Below are positions 9,301 to 17,494 of a stretch of 56,887 nucleotides of DNA, one piece after another. Source of the DNA: JAOUEE01 sp051011595 (GTDB taxonomy: Bacteria; Actinomycetota; Acidimicrobiia; Acidimicrobiales; SHLQ01). A program made the translations under genes and the position numbers. The stretch covers positions 1 to 56,887 of the forward strand of contig JBPCTQ010000118.1 in NCBI GenBank assembly GCA_051011595.1. Direction: 5' to 3'. Under the pieces are notes generated by a model. That model saw only the letters and a program-made list of their open reading frames with translations. It had not been told where the DNA came from and ran no database searches. Each line of letters starts with the position of its first letter. Within the stretch, counting starts at the first letter, position 1.

Positions 9301-9307
9301 GACGGCC

Positions 9308-9313
9308 AATCTA
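9308..9313 (-). promoter_or_regulatory. Putative -10 box of leaderless promoter (LCP gene)
   Basis: TAGATT on the minus strand is followed by 7 bases and the GTG at 9300. This decides the LCP start against the TTG at 9309. Confidence 0.45.
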
Positions 9314-9349
9314 CCAATCCCACCCCCCGGACCACGGTCACCGGGCCGA

Positions 9350-9355
9350 TAGGGT
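9350..9355 (+). promoter_or_regulatory. Putative -10 box of leaderless promoter
   Basis: TAGGGT is followed by 7 bases and the ATG at 9363. It lies in the 62-base divergent gap opposite the LCP promoter. Confidence 0.45.
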
Positions 9356-9362
9356 CGCCGCC

Positions 9363-10193
9363 ATGAGCGGCCCCATGGCGACAGTGTGGTTCGACGGCCA
9401 GCTCGTCGATCGCGAACTGGCCCATGTGGCCCCCACCGAACACGGTCTGACGGTGGGCGACGGCGTGTTCGAGACGCTCAAGGTCGTCGACGGCACCCCG
9501 TTCGCGCTGCGCCGTCACCTGCGGCGACTTCACCGCAGCGCCGACGGCATGGGCCTGGCGGCCCCCGAGACGCGGCTGTTGGCCAAAGCCGCCCGAGCCG
9601 TGTGCGAAGCCAATCCTGGCGCCACCAAACTCCGCATCATGGTCACCAGCGGCGATGGGCCGGCCGGCTCGGGGCGCGGCGACGGGCCATCCACCCTGGT
9701 GATCTTCGCCGACGACACGCCGCTGGCCACCGCACCGATCGTGCTGGCCACCGTGCCGTGGGCCCGCAACGAACGCAGCGCGGTGACCGGCATCAAGACC
9801 ACGTCCTACGCCGAGAATGTCCTGGCGCTGCAGTGGGCGCACCGCGAGGAGGCCGACGAGGCCGTGTTCGCCAACACCGTCGACCAACTCTGCGAGGGCA
9901 GCGGGACCAACATCTTCGTGGTGCTCGACGACCGGCTGATGACCCCGCCGCTCAGCTCGGGGTGCCTCGCCGGCATCACCCGAGAACTGCTGCTCGAGGT
10001 CACCGACGCGGTCGAGGCACCCATCCCGATGAGCGAACTGGACCGCTGCACCGAGATCTTCGTGACGTCGTCGACCCGCGACGTCGCAGCCGTTGCCTCG
10101 ATCGACGGAAGACAACTGCCGGCGCCCCCGGGACCCCACACCCGGGCCGCGACCGTCGCCTTCGCCACTCTGGCCGCCGATCTCGATCCCTAG
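9363..10193 (+). CDS. Aminotransferase class IV (4-amino-4-deoxychorismate lyase or branched-chain/D-amino acid aminotransferase type)
   Basis: This is a PLP enzyme of fold type IV, 276 residues long. The cofactor lysine is K145 in VTGIKTTSYAEN, and the phosphate-binding region is EGSGTNIFVV followed by PPLSSGCLAGITR. The N-terminal THGLTVGDGVFET-like segment (EHGLTVGDGVFET) is typical of PabC and related enzymes. The size fits aminodeoxychorismate lyase, which makes p-aminobenzoate for folate, but BCAT-like and D-amino acid transaminases cannot be excluded without a tree. It converges with birA; the two stop codons share a palindromic CTAG at 10190-10193. Confidence 0.85.
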   Translation: MSGPMATVWFDGQLVDRELAHVAPTEHGLTVGDGVFETLKVVDGTPFALRRHLRRLHRSADGMGLAAPETRLLAKAARAVCEANPGATKLRIMVTSGDGPAGSGRGDGPSTLVIFADDTPLATAPIVLATVPWARNERSAVTGIKTTSYAENVLALQWAHREEADEAVFANTVDQLCEGSGTNIFVVLDDRLMTPPLSSGCLAGITRELLLEVTDAVEAPIPMSELDRCTEIFVTSSTRDVAAVASIDGRQLPAPPGPHTRAATVAFATLAADLDP

Positions 10194-10969
10194 GCCGGGC
10201 GGAGATGGTGGACATCACCCACGGTGACCACCTCGGTGGTCCCCCCGGTGTCGACCAGCAAGGCGCCTCGATCATCGACGGTGATGGCCTTTCCGGTGAT
10301 CTCGCCGCCGCCCACCAGGTCGACCCGAACCCGCTCACCCAGCGTGGAACAGCGACTCCGATACGCGGCCACCAGTCCCGCCTGATCGCGCGCCAGCTCG
10401 TCAATCCGCCGGTCGAGGGCCGGCAACAACTCGCCCAGCAGGTCGAAGCGGTCGCCGGCGGCGCCGAGCGCCCGCAGGCTGGTGGCGCCCAGCTCCGGAT
10501 CGGCAGCCGCCGGCCAGGCCACATTGACGCCGAGCCCCACCACCAGCGCCGACGGAGTGGTGACCGCCTCGGCCAGCAGGCCGGCCACCTTGGCGCCGTC
10601 GTGGTGGAGGTCGTTGGGCCACTTCACGGCAACGTCGACACCGAGCTGGTGGCATGCGTCGACCGCCGCCACCGCCACCGCAGCCGACACCCATCCCCAC
10701 CGATCCGGTTGACCCTCGGGCCGGAGCAACACCGACACCAACAGGTTGGCCCCGGGAGGAGATTCCCATCGTCGGTCCAGGCGCCCTCGGCCGCTGGTCT
10801 GGTGATCGGCCACGAGCACGACCGGGGCGGTTGCTCCGCTTCGGGCCAACTCGACCAGATCGGCGTTGGTGGAACCCGTCCGGGCCACCCATCGCAGATC
10901 GTTCCAGCGGTTCGTGTCCGGATCGGCGTCGAGCCGGCGGCGCACGAGGTCGATCTCGGCTTCGCTCAT
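10190..10969 (-). CDS. birA: Biotin-[acetyl-CoA-carboxylase] ligase
   Basis: BirA activates biotin to biotinyl-AMP and attaches it to the lysine of biotin carboxyl carrier domains. The 259-residue protein has TGSTNADL, then the biotin/ATP loop QTSGRGRLDRRWESPPG, and the KWPNDL motif followed by KVAGLLAEA, all in family order. The C-terminal small SH3-like domain is present. There is no N-terminal helix-turn-helix, so it is a monofunctional ligase, not a repressor. It is divergent from the biotin carboxylase/BCCP gene 69 bases away, which is its evident substrate. Confidence 0.93.
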   Translation of the reverse strand: MSEAEIDLVRRRLDADPDTNRWNDLRWVARTGSTNADLVELARSGATAPVVLVADHQTSGRGRLDRRWESPPGANLLVSVLLRPEGQPDRWGWVSAAVAVAAVDACHQLGVDVAVKWPNDLHHDGAKVAGLLAEAVTTPSALVVGLGVNVAWPAAADPELGATSLRALGAAGDRFDLLGELLPALDRRIDELARDQAGLVAAYRSRCSTLGERVRVDLVGGGEITGKAITVDDRGALLVDTGGTTEVVTVGDVHHLRPA

Positions 10970-11038
10970 GTCGCACCCGGGGGCCGCTGTCGAGTATTCA
11001 TATGAGGCCCGAACCTACCCACGAGGCCCTCCCAAACC

Positions 11039-12796
11039 GTGTTCACCAAGGTCCTGATCGCCAACCGAGGCGAAATCGCCGTTCGAGTCATCCGCGCCTG
11101 CCAGGAGCTCGGCATCGGCACCGTCGCCGTGTATTCCGAGCTCGATCGTGAGGCACTACACGTACGGCTGGCCGACGAGGCCTACGCCCTGGGTGGCGAG
11201 ACCGCCGCCGACAGCTATCTCAACACCGACGCCATCCTCGACGCCATCGATCGCAGCGGGGCCGAGGCCGTGCACCCCGGCTACGGGTTCTTCTCCGAGA
11301 ACGCCGACTTCGCCAGGGCGATCTCGGAGCGGGGTGTGGCCTTCATCGGTCCGCCGGCCGAGGCCATCGAGGTCATGGGCGACAAGATCTCGGCCCGCCA
11401 GGCGGCCGAGAAGGTCGGAGTCGACGGTGTACCCGGCACCACCGACCTCATCACCGACCCCGAGCAGGTTCGCACCTTCGGGGCGTCACACGGGTACCCC
11501 ATCGCCATCAAGGCGGCCTACGGCGGCGGCGGGCGGGGCATGAAGGTGGTGCCCGATGCCGACTCGGTCGAAGAGGCCATCGAGTCGGCCCAGCGCGAGG
11601 CCATGTCCTACTTCGGGCGCGACGAGATCTACATGGAGCGCTACCTCACCAAACCCCGCCACGTCGAGGTCCAGGTGCTGGCCGACAGCCACGGTCACTG
11701 CGTCTACCTCGGCACCCGCGACTGCTCGGCCCAGCGGCGACACCAGAAGCTCATCGAAGAAGCACCGGCGCCGGGCATCGACGAGGCCATCCTCACCGCC
11801 ATGGGTGAGGCCGCGGTGAAGGTGGCCCAGGGTTGTGACTACGTGAACGCCGGGACCGTCGAGTTCCTCTACGAAGCCGGCGAGTTCTTCTATCTCGAGA
11901 TGAACACCCGGCTCCAGGTCGAACATCCGGCCACCGAGCTCATCACCGGCCTCGATCTGGTCGAGCAGCAGCTCAAGGTGGCGGCCGGTGAACCCCTGGC
12001 GTTCACCCAGGACGACGTGGTCATCCAGGGTCATGCCATCGAGGTGCGCATCAACGCCGAGGACCCGGCCGAAGGGGCGTTCCTGCCCTCGCCGGGCACC
12101 ATCACCACCCTCGACACCCCCGACGGGTACGGGGTCCGGTTCGACGCCGGATACTCCGCCGGCGACGAGATCAGCCAGTTCTACGACAACCTCATCGGCA
12201 AGCTGGTGGTGTGGGGCCACGACCGCGAGACGGCCCGCCGCCGAGCCCTCCGAGCGCTACGCGAGCTCCGAGTGGACGGTGTGGCCACCACCATCCCGGC
12301 CGATGTGGCCATCCTCGAACACCCCGACTTCATCGCCATCGAACACTCCACCAAGTGGGTCGAGGAGGTGCTCGACCTCACCGGTGTGGGCGCCTCGATC
12401 GACGCCGCCGAAGGCGACGACGCCGAAGCCAAGGTCCGCCGCGACATCGCCGTGGAAGTCAACGGCAAACGCTTCTCGGTGAGCATGTGGGTTCCCGAAC
12501 AAGCCGGCACGGTGTCGGCCGGCGACGGCGGTCCGGCTCGCCGGGGCCGTCGGGGCGGCACCGCAGCAGGCGGCGGGGCCGCGTCGGGTGAGGTCACCGT
12601 GCCCATGCAGGGCACCATCTTGAAGGTGTTGGTCAACGAGGGCGACACGGTCTCGGCCGGCGACACCGTGGTGGTGCTCGAGGCCATGAAGATGGAGAAC
12701 AACATCGAAGCCGACAAGGACGGCACGGTGGCCGACGTCAAGGTCGCCGAAGGCGACTCGGTGGGCAGCGGCGACGTCGTGATCGTGATCGAGTAG
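11039..12796 (+). CDS. Acyl-CoA carboxylase biotin carboxylase/BCCP alpha subunit
   Basis: The 585-residue alpha chain carboxylates its own biotin with ATP and bicarbonate, for transfer by a separate carboxyltransferase to acetyl- or propionyl-CoA. The biotin carboxylase N-domain starts FTKVLIANRGEIAVRVIRAC, the ATP-grasp glycine loop is AAYGGGGRGMKVV, and LEMNTRLQVEHPATE gives catalytic residues. The C-terminal biotinyl domain (about 515-585) has EAMKMEN with the biotin lysine K551. A low-complexity Gly/Arg/Ala linker separates the halves. The GTG at 11039 starts right at the conserved N-terminus. This matches actinobacterial AccA3-type subunits; no beta subunit is in the window. Confidence 0.93.
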   Translation: MFTKVLIANRGEIAVRVIRACQELGIGTVAVYSELDREALHVRLADEAYALGGETAADSYLNTDAILDAIDRSGAEAVHPGYGFFSENADFARAISERGVAFIGPPAEAIEVMGDKISARQAAEKVGVDGVPGTTDLITDPEQVRTFGASHGYPIAIKAAYGGGGRGMKVVPDADSVEEAIESAQREAMSYFGRDEIYMERYLTKPRHVEVQVLADSHGHCVYLGTRDCSAQRRHQKLIEEAPAPGIDEAILTAMGEAAVKVAQGCDYVNAGTVEFLYEAGEFFYLEMNTRLQVEHPATELITGLDLVEQQLKVAAGEPLAFTQDDVVIQGHAIEVRINAEDPAEGAFLPSPGTITTLDTPDGYGVRFDAGYSAGDEISQFYDNLIGKLVVWGHDRETARRRALRALRELRVDGVATTIPADVAILEHPDFIAIEHSTKWVEEVLDLTGVGASIDAAEGDDAEAKVRRDIAVEVNGKRFSVSMWVPEQAGTVSAGDGGPARRGRRGGTAAGGGAASGEVTVPMQGTILKVLVNEGDTVSAGDTVVVLEAMKMENNIEADKDGTVADVKVAEGDSVGSGDVVIVIE

Positions 12797-12803
12797 TCGT
12801 CGA

Positions 12804-14171
12804 CTACTCGGCCGCCTCGGCCAACGCCTCGGCCAACGACGGGTGCACCAACAGCGAGTCGATCAGGTTGTTGACCGTGAGCGTGGCGTTCACGGCGATG
12901 GCCAACACCGATATCAACTCGGCCGCGTGCCGACCGACGATCGATCCCCCCAACACCACACCGGTGGCCGGGTCGGACACGATCTTGACGAACCCGCGGG
13001 CATCGTCGTTGATGAGCGCCTTGGCTGAGACCGAAAAGGGCACCTTGGTGACCCGGATTTTGCGGCCTTCGGCAAAGGCGTCGGCCTCGGCCAGGCCCAC
13101 GTCGGCGATCTCGGGTTCGGTGAAGATGGCCGAGGCGGCCTTGTCGTAGTCGAGGTGTTTGTGGGGCAGGTCGTGCATCCCCATGATGTGCTCGGCGATC
13201 TTGCGGCCCTGCATGGAGGCGACCGACGACAGGGGCAGTTTTCCCGAGAGATCACCACCGATGTAGATGTGCGGGACCGATGAACGGCAGTGATGGTCGA
13301 TGGGCACGTAGCCGCCCTCGTCGACGAACACCCCGGCGGCGTCGAGGCCCAGGTGTTCGGAGTTGGGGATCGAACCAATGGCCAACAGCGCATGTGACCC
13401 TTCGGCCACCCGTCCGTCGTTGCAGTTGACCCGTACCGCGTCGGGCAGCCGCTCGATACCCGTGGCTCGCGCCCCCTTGAACAGCGCCACTCCACGATCG
13501 AGGAAGTTCTCCTCCAGCGCGGCGGCCACCTCGGGGTCCTTGCCGGGCAGGACGTGCTGGCGACTGACGATGAGGGTGACGCGGGCACCGAAGCTGGCGA
13601 ACATGTGGACGAACTCCACGCCGGTGACTCCTGAGCCGACCACCACCAGGTGATCGGGCATCAGGGTGGGGGGATAGGCGTGGCGGGTGGTGAGCACCCG
13701 CTCGCCGTCGATTTCGGCCCAATCGGGTACACGGGGGCGACTCCCGGTGCCGAGCACGACGGCGTCGGCCTCGAGCTCGACGCGCTCACCGGTGGCCGCC
13801 TCGGCCACCACCTCGTGCGATCCCACCATCCGGCCCGAGCCCTCGATGATGCGGACTCCCTGGCTCTCGAGCAGGCTGATGGTGGAGGTGGTGAGCCGGG
13901 CCTCGATGGTGGCCAGTCGGTTCCGGAGATTGTCGAGATCGACCTCCGGTCGGACCTCTTCGAGTCCCATGCCGCGTGACCGGGCCAGGAACGACATGGC
14001 TCCACCGGTGGCGATCATCGCCTTGCTGGGTATGCAGTCCCAGAGATGGGCCGCCCCACCCACGATGTCGCGTTCGATCAGCACCACCTCGGCACCCAGT
14101 CGGGCCGCGTGGGTGGCCGCTGCGTTGCCCGCCGGGCCGGCACCGATGATGACCACGCGAGTCGCAACCAT
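12804..14171 (-). CDS. LpdA-like NAD(P)H flavoprotein (dihydrolipoamide dehydrogenase family without redox cysteine pair)
   Basis: This is a two-dinucleotide-binding FAD flavoprotein of 455 residues. The FAD loop is VVIIGAGPAGNAAA, the NAD(P) loop is VVVGSGVTGVEF and the FAD-closing motif is HIYIGGDLSG. In lipoamide dehydrogenases the redox pair is CxxxxC; here the first cysteine position is A41 and only C46 (WDCIPSK) remains, so it cannot run disulfide chemistry. That is the pattern of mycobacterial LpdA (Rv3303c), an NAD(P)H:quinone reductase. The C-terminal dimer histidine motif is HPSLAEA. The start at 14171 follows a TATGGT box by 7 bases. It converges on the biotin carboxylase gene with a 7-base gap. 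Confidence 0.88.
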   Translation of the reverse strand: MVATRVVIIGAGPAGNAAATHAARLGAEVVLIERDIVGGAAHLWDCIPSKAMIATGGAMSFLARSRGMGLEEVRPEVDLDNLRNRLATIEARLTTSTISLLESQGVRIIEGSGRMVGSHEVVAEAATGERVELEADAVVLGTGSRPRVPDWAEIDGERVLTTRHAYPPTLMPDHLVVVGSGVTGVEFVHMFASFGARVTLIVSRQHVLPGKDPEVAAALEENFLDRGVALFKGARATGIERLPDAVRVNCNDGRVAEGSHALLAIGSIPNSEHLGLDAAGVFVDEGGYVPIDHHCRSSVPHIYIGGDLSGKLPLSSVASMQGRKIAEHIMGMHDLPHKHLDYDKAASAIFTEPEIADVGLAEADAFAEGRKIRVTKVPFSVSAKALINDDARGFVKIVSDPATGVVLGGSIVGRHAAELISVLAIAVNATLTVNNLIDSLLVHPSLAEALAEAAE

Positions 14172-14178
14172 GGGCGGC

Positions 14179-14184
14179 ACCATA
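14179..14184 (-). promoter_or_regulatory. Putative -10 box of leaderless promoter (LpdA-like gene)
   Basis: TATGGT on the minus strand is followed by 7 bases and the ATG at 14171, supporting that start over upstream in-frame codons. Confidence 0.45.
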
Positions 14185-14249
14185 CCGGGCCCGGCCTGAC
14201 CGACCCGGGAGGGCCGGCGGGGAGACGCTGGTCTTGGATCGGGATCCGC

Positions 14250-14255
14250 TAGCCT
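14250..14255 (+). promoter_or_regulatory. Putative -10 box of leaderless promoter
   Basis: TAGCCT is followed by 7 bases and the ATG at 14263 of the small membrane protein. Confidence 0.45.
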
Positions 14256-14262
14256 GACCGCC

Positions 14263-14493
14263 ATGATTGGTTACTTCGATGCCGGCACCGGCACCATGAT
14301 CATCTCGGCCGTGGCGGCGGGATTCGCCGGGATTGTCATGTTCGGGAAGTCGGTCTGGTACAAGCTGGCCTTCTGGCGCAAGCCCCAGGACAGCTCGATT
14401 GATCAGGCCGTCAACGTCGACCTCGACGATCTCGAAGGCACCGACGGACTCGACATCGGCGAGATCGACGACGCCGAGCTCGAGATCAACTGA
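14263..14493 (+). CDS. Small single-pass membrane protein (YFDAGTGT-type)
   Basis: The 76-residue product begins MIGYFDAGTGTMIISAV, followed by a hydrophobic helix (about residues 12-30) and a basic patch (YKLAFWRKP). The acidic tail has many Asp and Glu residues. Short proteins with a Y-x-D-P/A-G-T-G-S start and one helix are often found beside surface-glycan genes, to my knowledge without a defined role. A TAGCCT box 7 bases upstream supports real expression. Its last 8 bases overlap, tail to tail, the glycerophosphotransferase gene on the other strand. Confidence 0.75.
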   Translation: MIGYFDAGTGTMIISAVAAGFAGIVMFGKSVWYKLAFWRKPQDSSIDQAVNVDLDDLEGTDGLDIGEIDDAELEIN

Positions 14494-15607
14494 TCGCTGC
14501 GGCCAACCAAGCGGCCGCGGCTTCGGCCGAATGACCGACGTTGTACACCGCGGCGTCACGCCGCTCGACCAGATCGGCCGCCCACTGGTCGGTTGATGAC
14601 GTCAGGTCGTCGATGGCGGGCACCAGCCGGTCGAGATCGGCCGGGTCGACCACGGCGCCGATCTCGGGCCGGAGTTGCCGCTCGATGGGTTCGATGTCGA
14701 GTTCGGACCACGCCGGGTTGTTGACCTTGGCCGGCGTGTCGATCGACACCACCGGCCGGGCCAGACCCAGGGCGTAGTCGAAGGCGGCACCCGACCAGTC
14801 AGAGATCAGCACACTCGACCGCAGCAGCGACGATCGATCCCGCATGTCGGTCTCGACGTGGAGGCGGCCGTGGCCGCCATGGGTGGCCGACAACTCGAAC
14901 GCCAGGTCGGGCAGGCGGCGCTGGGTCATGGGATGGAGACGCACCACCACCTCGTACTCGGCGGCCAGGAGCCGTTCGACGATGCGGGCGCCGACGTCGG
15001 TCTCCATGAACGCATCGTCGCCCCAACTGCCGGCGACCACGACCACCCCGGATTCGGGCCGAGATGCGGCCGACTCCTCGATGAGCGCATCCAATCGTCC
15101 GTAGCCGTGTTTGACCAACCGGCGGCGGTCGAGACCATGGAGTTGCTCAGCGGCCCGCAGTTCGCGCCCGTGGTGGGGCCCCACACACAACACGGTGTCG
15201 AAGGCGTCGAAGGCCCCCGGTCGGTACACCATGTGGGTGCTGACCACGGCGTGGAAGAGATATACGTAGTGCACCGGGTGCAGCGACCGTTTGACGGCGT
15301 AGGTGTCGAAATCGGGTGTGGTGGTCAACAACATGCCGGCCTGTAGGTCCCGCATCAGCACGTTGCGAACACTGCCCGATCCGATGTTGTAGGCCTGCAG
15401 ACGGGGGTGGTCACGGTCGAGCACCGGATCGTCGGCCTCGCCGGTCAGATACGACACGGCCACGTCGTGATGGTCGATCAGCCGCTCGACCACCGGGCCC
15501 AGGTGGGCGTAGTCGCTGCGCCCTTCGGCGAAGACCACCATTCGGCGCCAGTCGGAGTCGGATTTCTTGAACGCCTTGGCCGCGGACTTCTCGTCGCGCC
15601 GGCTCAC
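14486..15607 (-). CDS. CDP-glycerol glycerophosphotransferase-like protein (TagB/TagF family)
   Basis: The 373-residue protein resembles the GT-B-type glycerophosphotransferases that build wall teichoic acid linkers and poly(glycerol phosphate). The key motif is SDWSGAAFDYALGLARPVVSID near the C-terminus (the S-D-x-S-x-x-x-x-D-Y element), together with KHGYGRLDAL and VVRLHPMTQRR in the middle, matching family landmarks in order. There is no evident membrane segment, so it probably binds the membrane peripherally. The GTG at 15607 overlaps the upstream stop as GTGA, so it is the last gene of the MauE/MauA/MauD-like operon. The substrate could differ from CDP-glycerol. Confidence 0.8.
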   Translation of the reverse strand: MSRRDEKSAAKAFKKSDSDWRRMVVFAEGRSDYAHLGPVVERLIDHHDVAVSYLTGEADDPVLDRDHPRLQAYNIGSGSVRNVLMRDLQAGMLLTTTPDFDTYAVKRSLHPVHYVYLFHAVVSTHMVYRPGAFDAFDTVLCVGPHHGRELRAAEQLHGLDRRRLVKHGYGRLDALIEESAASRPESGVVVVAGSWGDDAFMETDVGARIVERLLAAEYEVVVRLHPMTQRRLPDLAFELSATHGGHGRLHVETDMRDRSSLLRSSVLISDWSGAAFDYALGLARPVVSIDTPAKVNNPAWSELDIEPIERQLRPEIGAVVDPADLDRLVPAIDDLTSSTDQWAADLVERRDAAVYNVGHSAEAAAAWLAAAIS

Positions 15608-16068
15608 GTCACCTCGAGGCCCGCCAGGAGCTCGTTCACCACCGGAGTCAGCACCCGGCGGCGGCGATGGCTACCGATCACCACGTAGAGGCAGAACGCC
15701 CGGCCACCTTCGTGAAAGAAGATCTGGAGCCCGCCCTGGCCGGCCTGAGGCCGTTGCAGGGTGTGGGTGGCGAAGTCATCGGGCGGCACCGATCGGGGCA
15801 CACCCTCGCGAGCGAACAACGCCGTCCCGGCCGACTCACTGCCATAGTCGACCAGGCACACGAGCACTCCGCTCCGGCCCATGATCTCGACGGCACCGCT
15901 GCCGAAATCACCTCGCTCAGCCGGCAGTGCGAAGTTGGCCGCATGCAGCACCGGGTTCTCGACCCCGCCGGCCGATCGCTCCGTTTCATCGGGTTCCCGA
16001 CGATAGATGGCACCGTCCCACCCGGTGGGGAGGTCGACCGCCATGCCGTGACCACGTAGCACCGTCAC
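15604..16068 (-). CDS. Uncharacterised 154-residue protein in the Mau-like operon
   Basis: No named family is evident. The GTG start at 16068 overlaps the stop of the membrane protein upstream as GTGA, and its own stop overlaps the next start as GTGA. The protein begins VTVLRGHGMAVDLPTGWDG and contains HAANFALPAERGDFGSGAVE and FCLYVVIGS, a mix of beta strands without signal peptide or membrane helix. PTGWDG recalls a short motif seen in some secreted lipid-binding or PsbP-like folds, but that is weak. I have a recollection of similar proteins beside MauA-like genes in other actinobacteria, which should be checked by search. Confidence 0.75.
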   Translation of the reverse strand: MTVLRGHGMAVDLPTGWDGAIYRREPDETERSAGGVENPVLHAANFALPAERGDFGSGAVEIMGRSGVLVCLVDYGSESAGTALFAREGVPRSVPPDDFATHTLQRPQAGQGGLQIFFHEGGRAFCLYVVIGSHRRRRVLTPVVNELLAGLEVT

Positions 16069-16655
16069 CAGACGAACCCCATCGCCATACCGGCCGCCAG
16101 TGCTGCGGTGGCTCCGGCCAACAGCCGGGCCGGCGCGGCGGCCCGGGCCAGGTCGGTGTGCAGCCGCCGCAAGGACTCCGGGTCGTGCACCCGGGCCACG
16201 ACGCCGATGAGCGCCCCCCGGGTGAGCCCGAACAGACCACAGATGAGCAGCGCCGACCAGAAGCTGCCGCTGGCCAGCGCGATCACGGCGGTGAGATACA
16301 CGAGGGAGGTGGTGACGTAGGTGAACCATCCCGCCCCCAGCTGGAACCCGAAGCCCACGCCGTAGACCCACCCGCGGTAACGACCCAACCAGTCCTCATT
16401 GACCTGCCGGTGCCACGACGGCAGCGGTCGTCCTCGGCGAGTGAGCTCCGACGCGAAGGCAGCGATGGCGACCACCGCGACCACGAGCCAGCGCACGGCC
16501 GGGTCGATCCACACACCGACCGGCAGCGCCGCCGCACCGACCACGATGCCGGTGACGAGCGATCCGGCGAGGGCGCCGACCACGAAGGCGGCGGCGGTGG
16601 TGGACCATCGGTTGTTTCGGGTCCGCTCGCCGAGCGGATGGATGCTGGACAGCAT
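16065..16655 (-). CDS. Multi-spanning membrane protein in the Mau-like operon
   Basis: The 196-residue protein has about five hydrophobic segments: near residues 20-45, 55-70, 95-120, 120-150 and 170-195. The soluble loop between helices carries WHRQVNEDWLGRYRGWVYG, a tryptophan- and arginine-rich stretch. No cysteine pair is present, so it is unlikely to be a DsbD/CcdA-type reductant carrier. A strong ribosome site (GAGGTGAG) precedes the ATG at 16655. It overlaps the next gene by GTGA and follows the 23-residue peptide gene by 9 bases. The function is unknown; operon position suggests a role in export, assembly or anchoring of the MauA-like product. Confidence 0.8.
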   Translation of the reverse strand: MLSSIHPLGERTRNNRWSTTAAAFVVGALAGSLVTGIVVGAAALPVGVWIDPAVRWLVVAVVAIAAFASELTRRGRPLPSWHRQVNEDWLGRYRGWVYGVGFGFQLGAGWFTYVTTSLVYLTAVIALASGSFWSALLICGLFGLTRGALIGVVARVHDPESLRRLHTDLARAAAPARLLAGATAALAAGMAMGFVW

Positions 16656-16664
16656 CGACTCACC

Positions 16665-16736
16665 TCAAGGCGACCAGGTGGACCGAACGGCGGCCATCAC
16701 CGCAGCCACCGAACCCACGAGCACGAACCCGCTCAT
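16665..16736 (-). CDS. Possible 23-residue hydrophobic peptide
   Basis: An ATG at 16736 overlaps the stop of the MauD-like gene as ATGA and opens a frame for MSGFVLVGSVAAVMAAVRS plus four residues. The stop at 16665-16667 is followed by the ribosome site of the next gene. The peptide would be one short transmembrane segment with a positively charged end. The ATGA coupling matches the rest of the operon, and the frame fills an otherwise empty 77-base gap. It could still be chance. Confidence 0.4.
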   Translation of the reverse strand: MSGFVLVGSVAAVMAAVRSTWSP

Positions 16737-17494
16737 CGGTCACCCTCGGGATCTTCGTTCTCGGGCAGGTACAGGCGGGGGTCGCCGGGGGCGATACCGG
16801 CCCGGGCCAACTCGTCGTCGATGCGGGACTCACGCACCTCGCCGGTGGCCACCGAAGCAGGTGATCGCAGTCCGTCACCGGTGAGTCCGGCATCGGCCAT
16901 CGCCTGCCCCAACAGGTCGCGCACCTGGTCCCACGAGGCCGCCGCCCCCTCGCCGACGATTCGGCGATCGCGGCCGTCGACCAACAAGAAGAAGGGCGAG
17001 ACGGGGACGTCGTAGTCGTCCCAGGCGGTCGAGGACTGCACCACCGTGACCCCTGGTGGGGCCAGCTGGGCCAGCCGGGCCGGACTCTCGGCTTCGGGAC
17101 CCTGGGTGACAACCACGAGGCGGGTGTCGGCGCCGGGGAGAACTCGCTGGTCGGGGTCGGCGAACGCCTCCCAGAAGGTGGCGCAGGTGAGACACCCCGA
17201 CGACAAGAACGCCACCAGCGTGAGATGGTCGGTTCCGACGACCGCCACCTTCAACGAACCTCCATCGAGGGTCGATCCCACGATGTCGTGGCCGATGCGG
17301 TCACCGGCGGGCCGCGGCTCGGGAACACCCGGACGGGTGCGAATCGACATGCCGGCGGCGGTGGGATCGAGCACGTCGTCGAGGCCGAGCTCGTGCAGCG
17401 CTCGCAACACCTCGGCGTGAGCTCGCAACATCCCGACGACGAGCACGGCGAGCAGCGCCACCACCACCGTGAGGGCCACCACCAGCGCGGTCAC
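16733..17494 (-). CDS. MauD-like membrane-anchored thioredoxin-fold protein
   Basis: The 253-residue protein has an N-terminal membrane helix (residues about 2-24) and then a TlpA/MauD-type thioredoxin domain facing the outside. The redox motif is C101-L-T-C104 within AFLSSGCLTCATFW, and the cis-proline loop is DVPVSPFFLLVDG. In methylamine-utilisation loci MauD, together with MauE, is needed to form the six disulfides of the methylamine dehydrogenase light chain. The GTG at 17494 overlaps the stop of the MauA-like gene as GTGA; the open frame upstream of it is antisense-like sequence in the neighbour. It probably oxidises or isomerises cysteines of that neighbour. A generic TlpA-type reductase is the alternative. 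Confidence 0.85.
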   Translation of the reverse strand: MTALVVALTVVVALLAVLVVGMLRAHAEVLRALHELGLDDVLDPTAAGMSIRTRPGVPEPRPAGDRIGHDIVGSTLDGGSLKVAVVGTDHLTLVAFLSSGCLTCATFWEAFADPDQRVLPGADTRLVVVTQGPEAESPARLAQLAPPGVTVVQSSTAWDDYDVPVSPFFLLVDGRDRRIVGEGAAASWDQVRDLLGQAMADAGLTGDGLRSPASVATGEVRESRIDDELARAGIAPGDPRLYLPENEDPEGDR

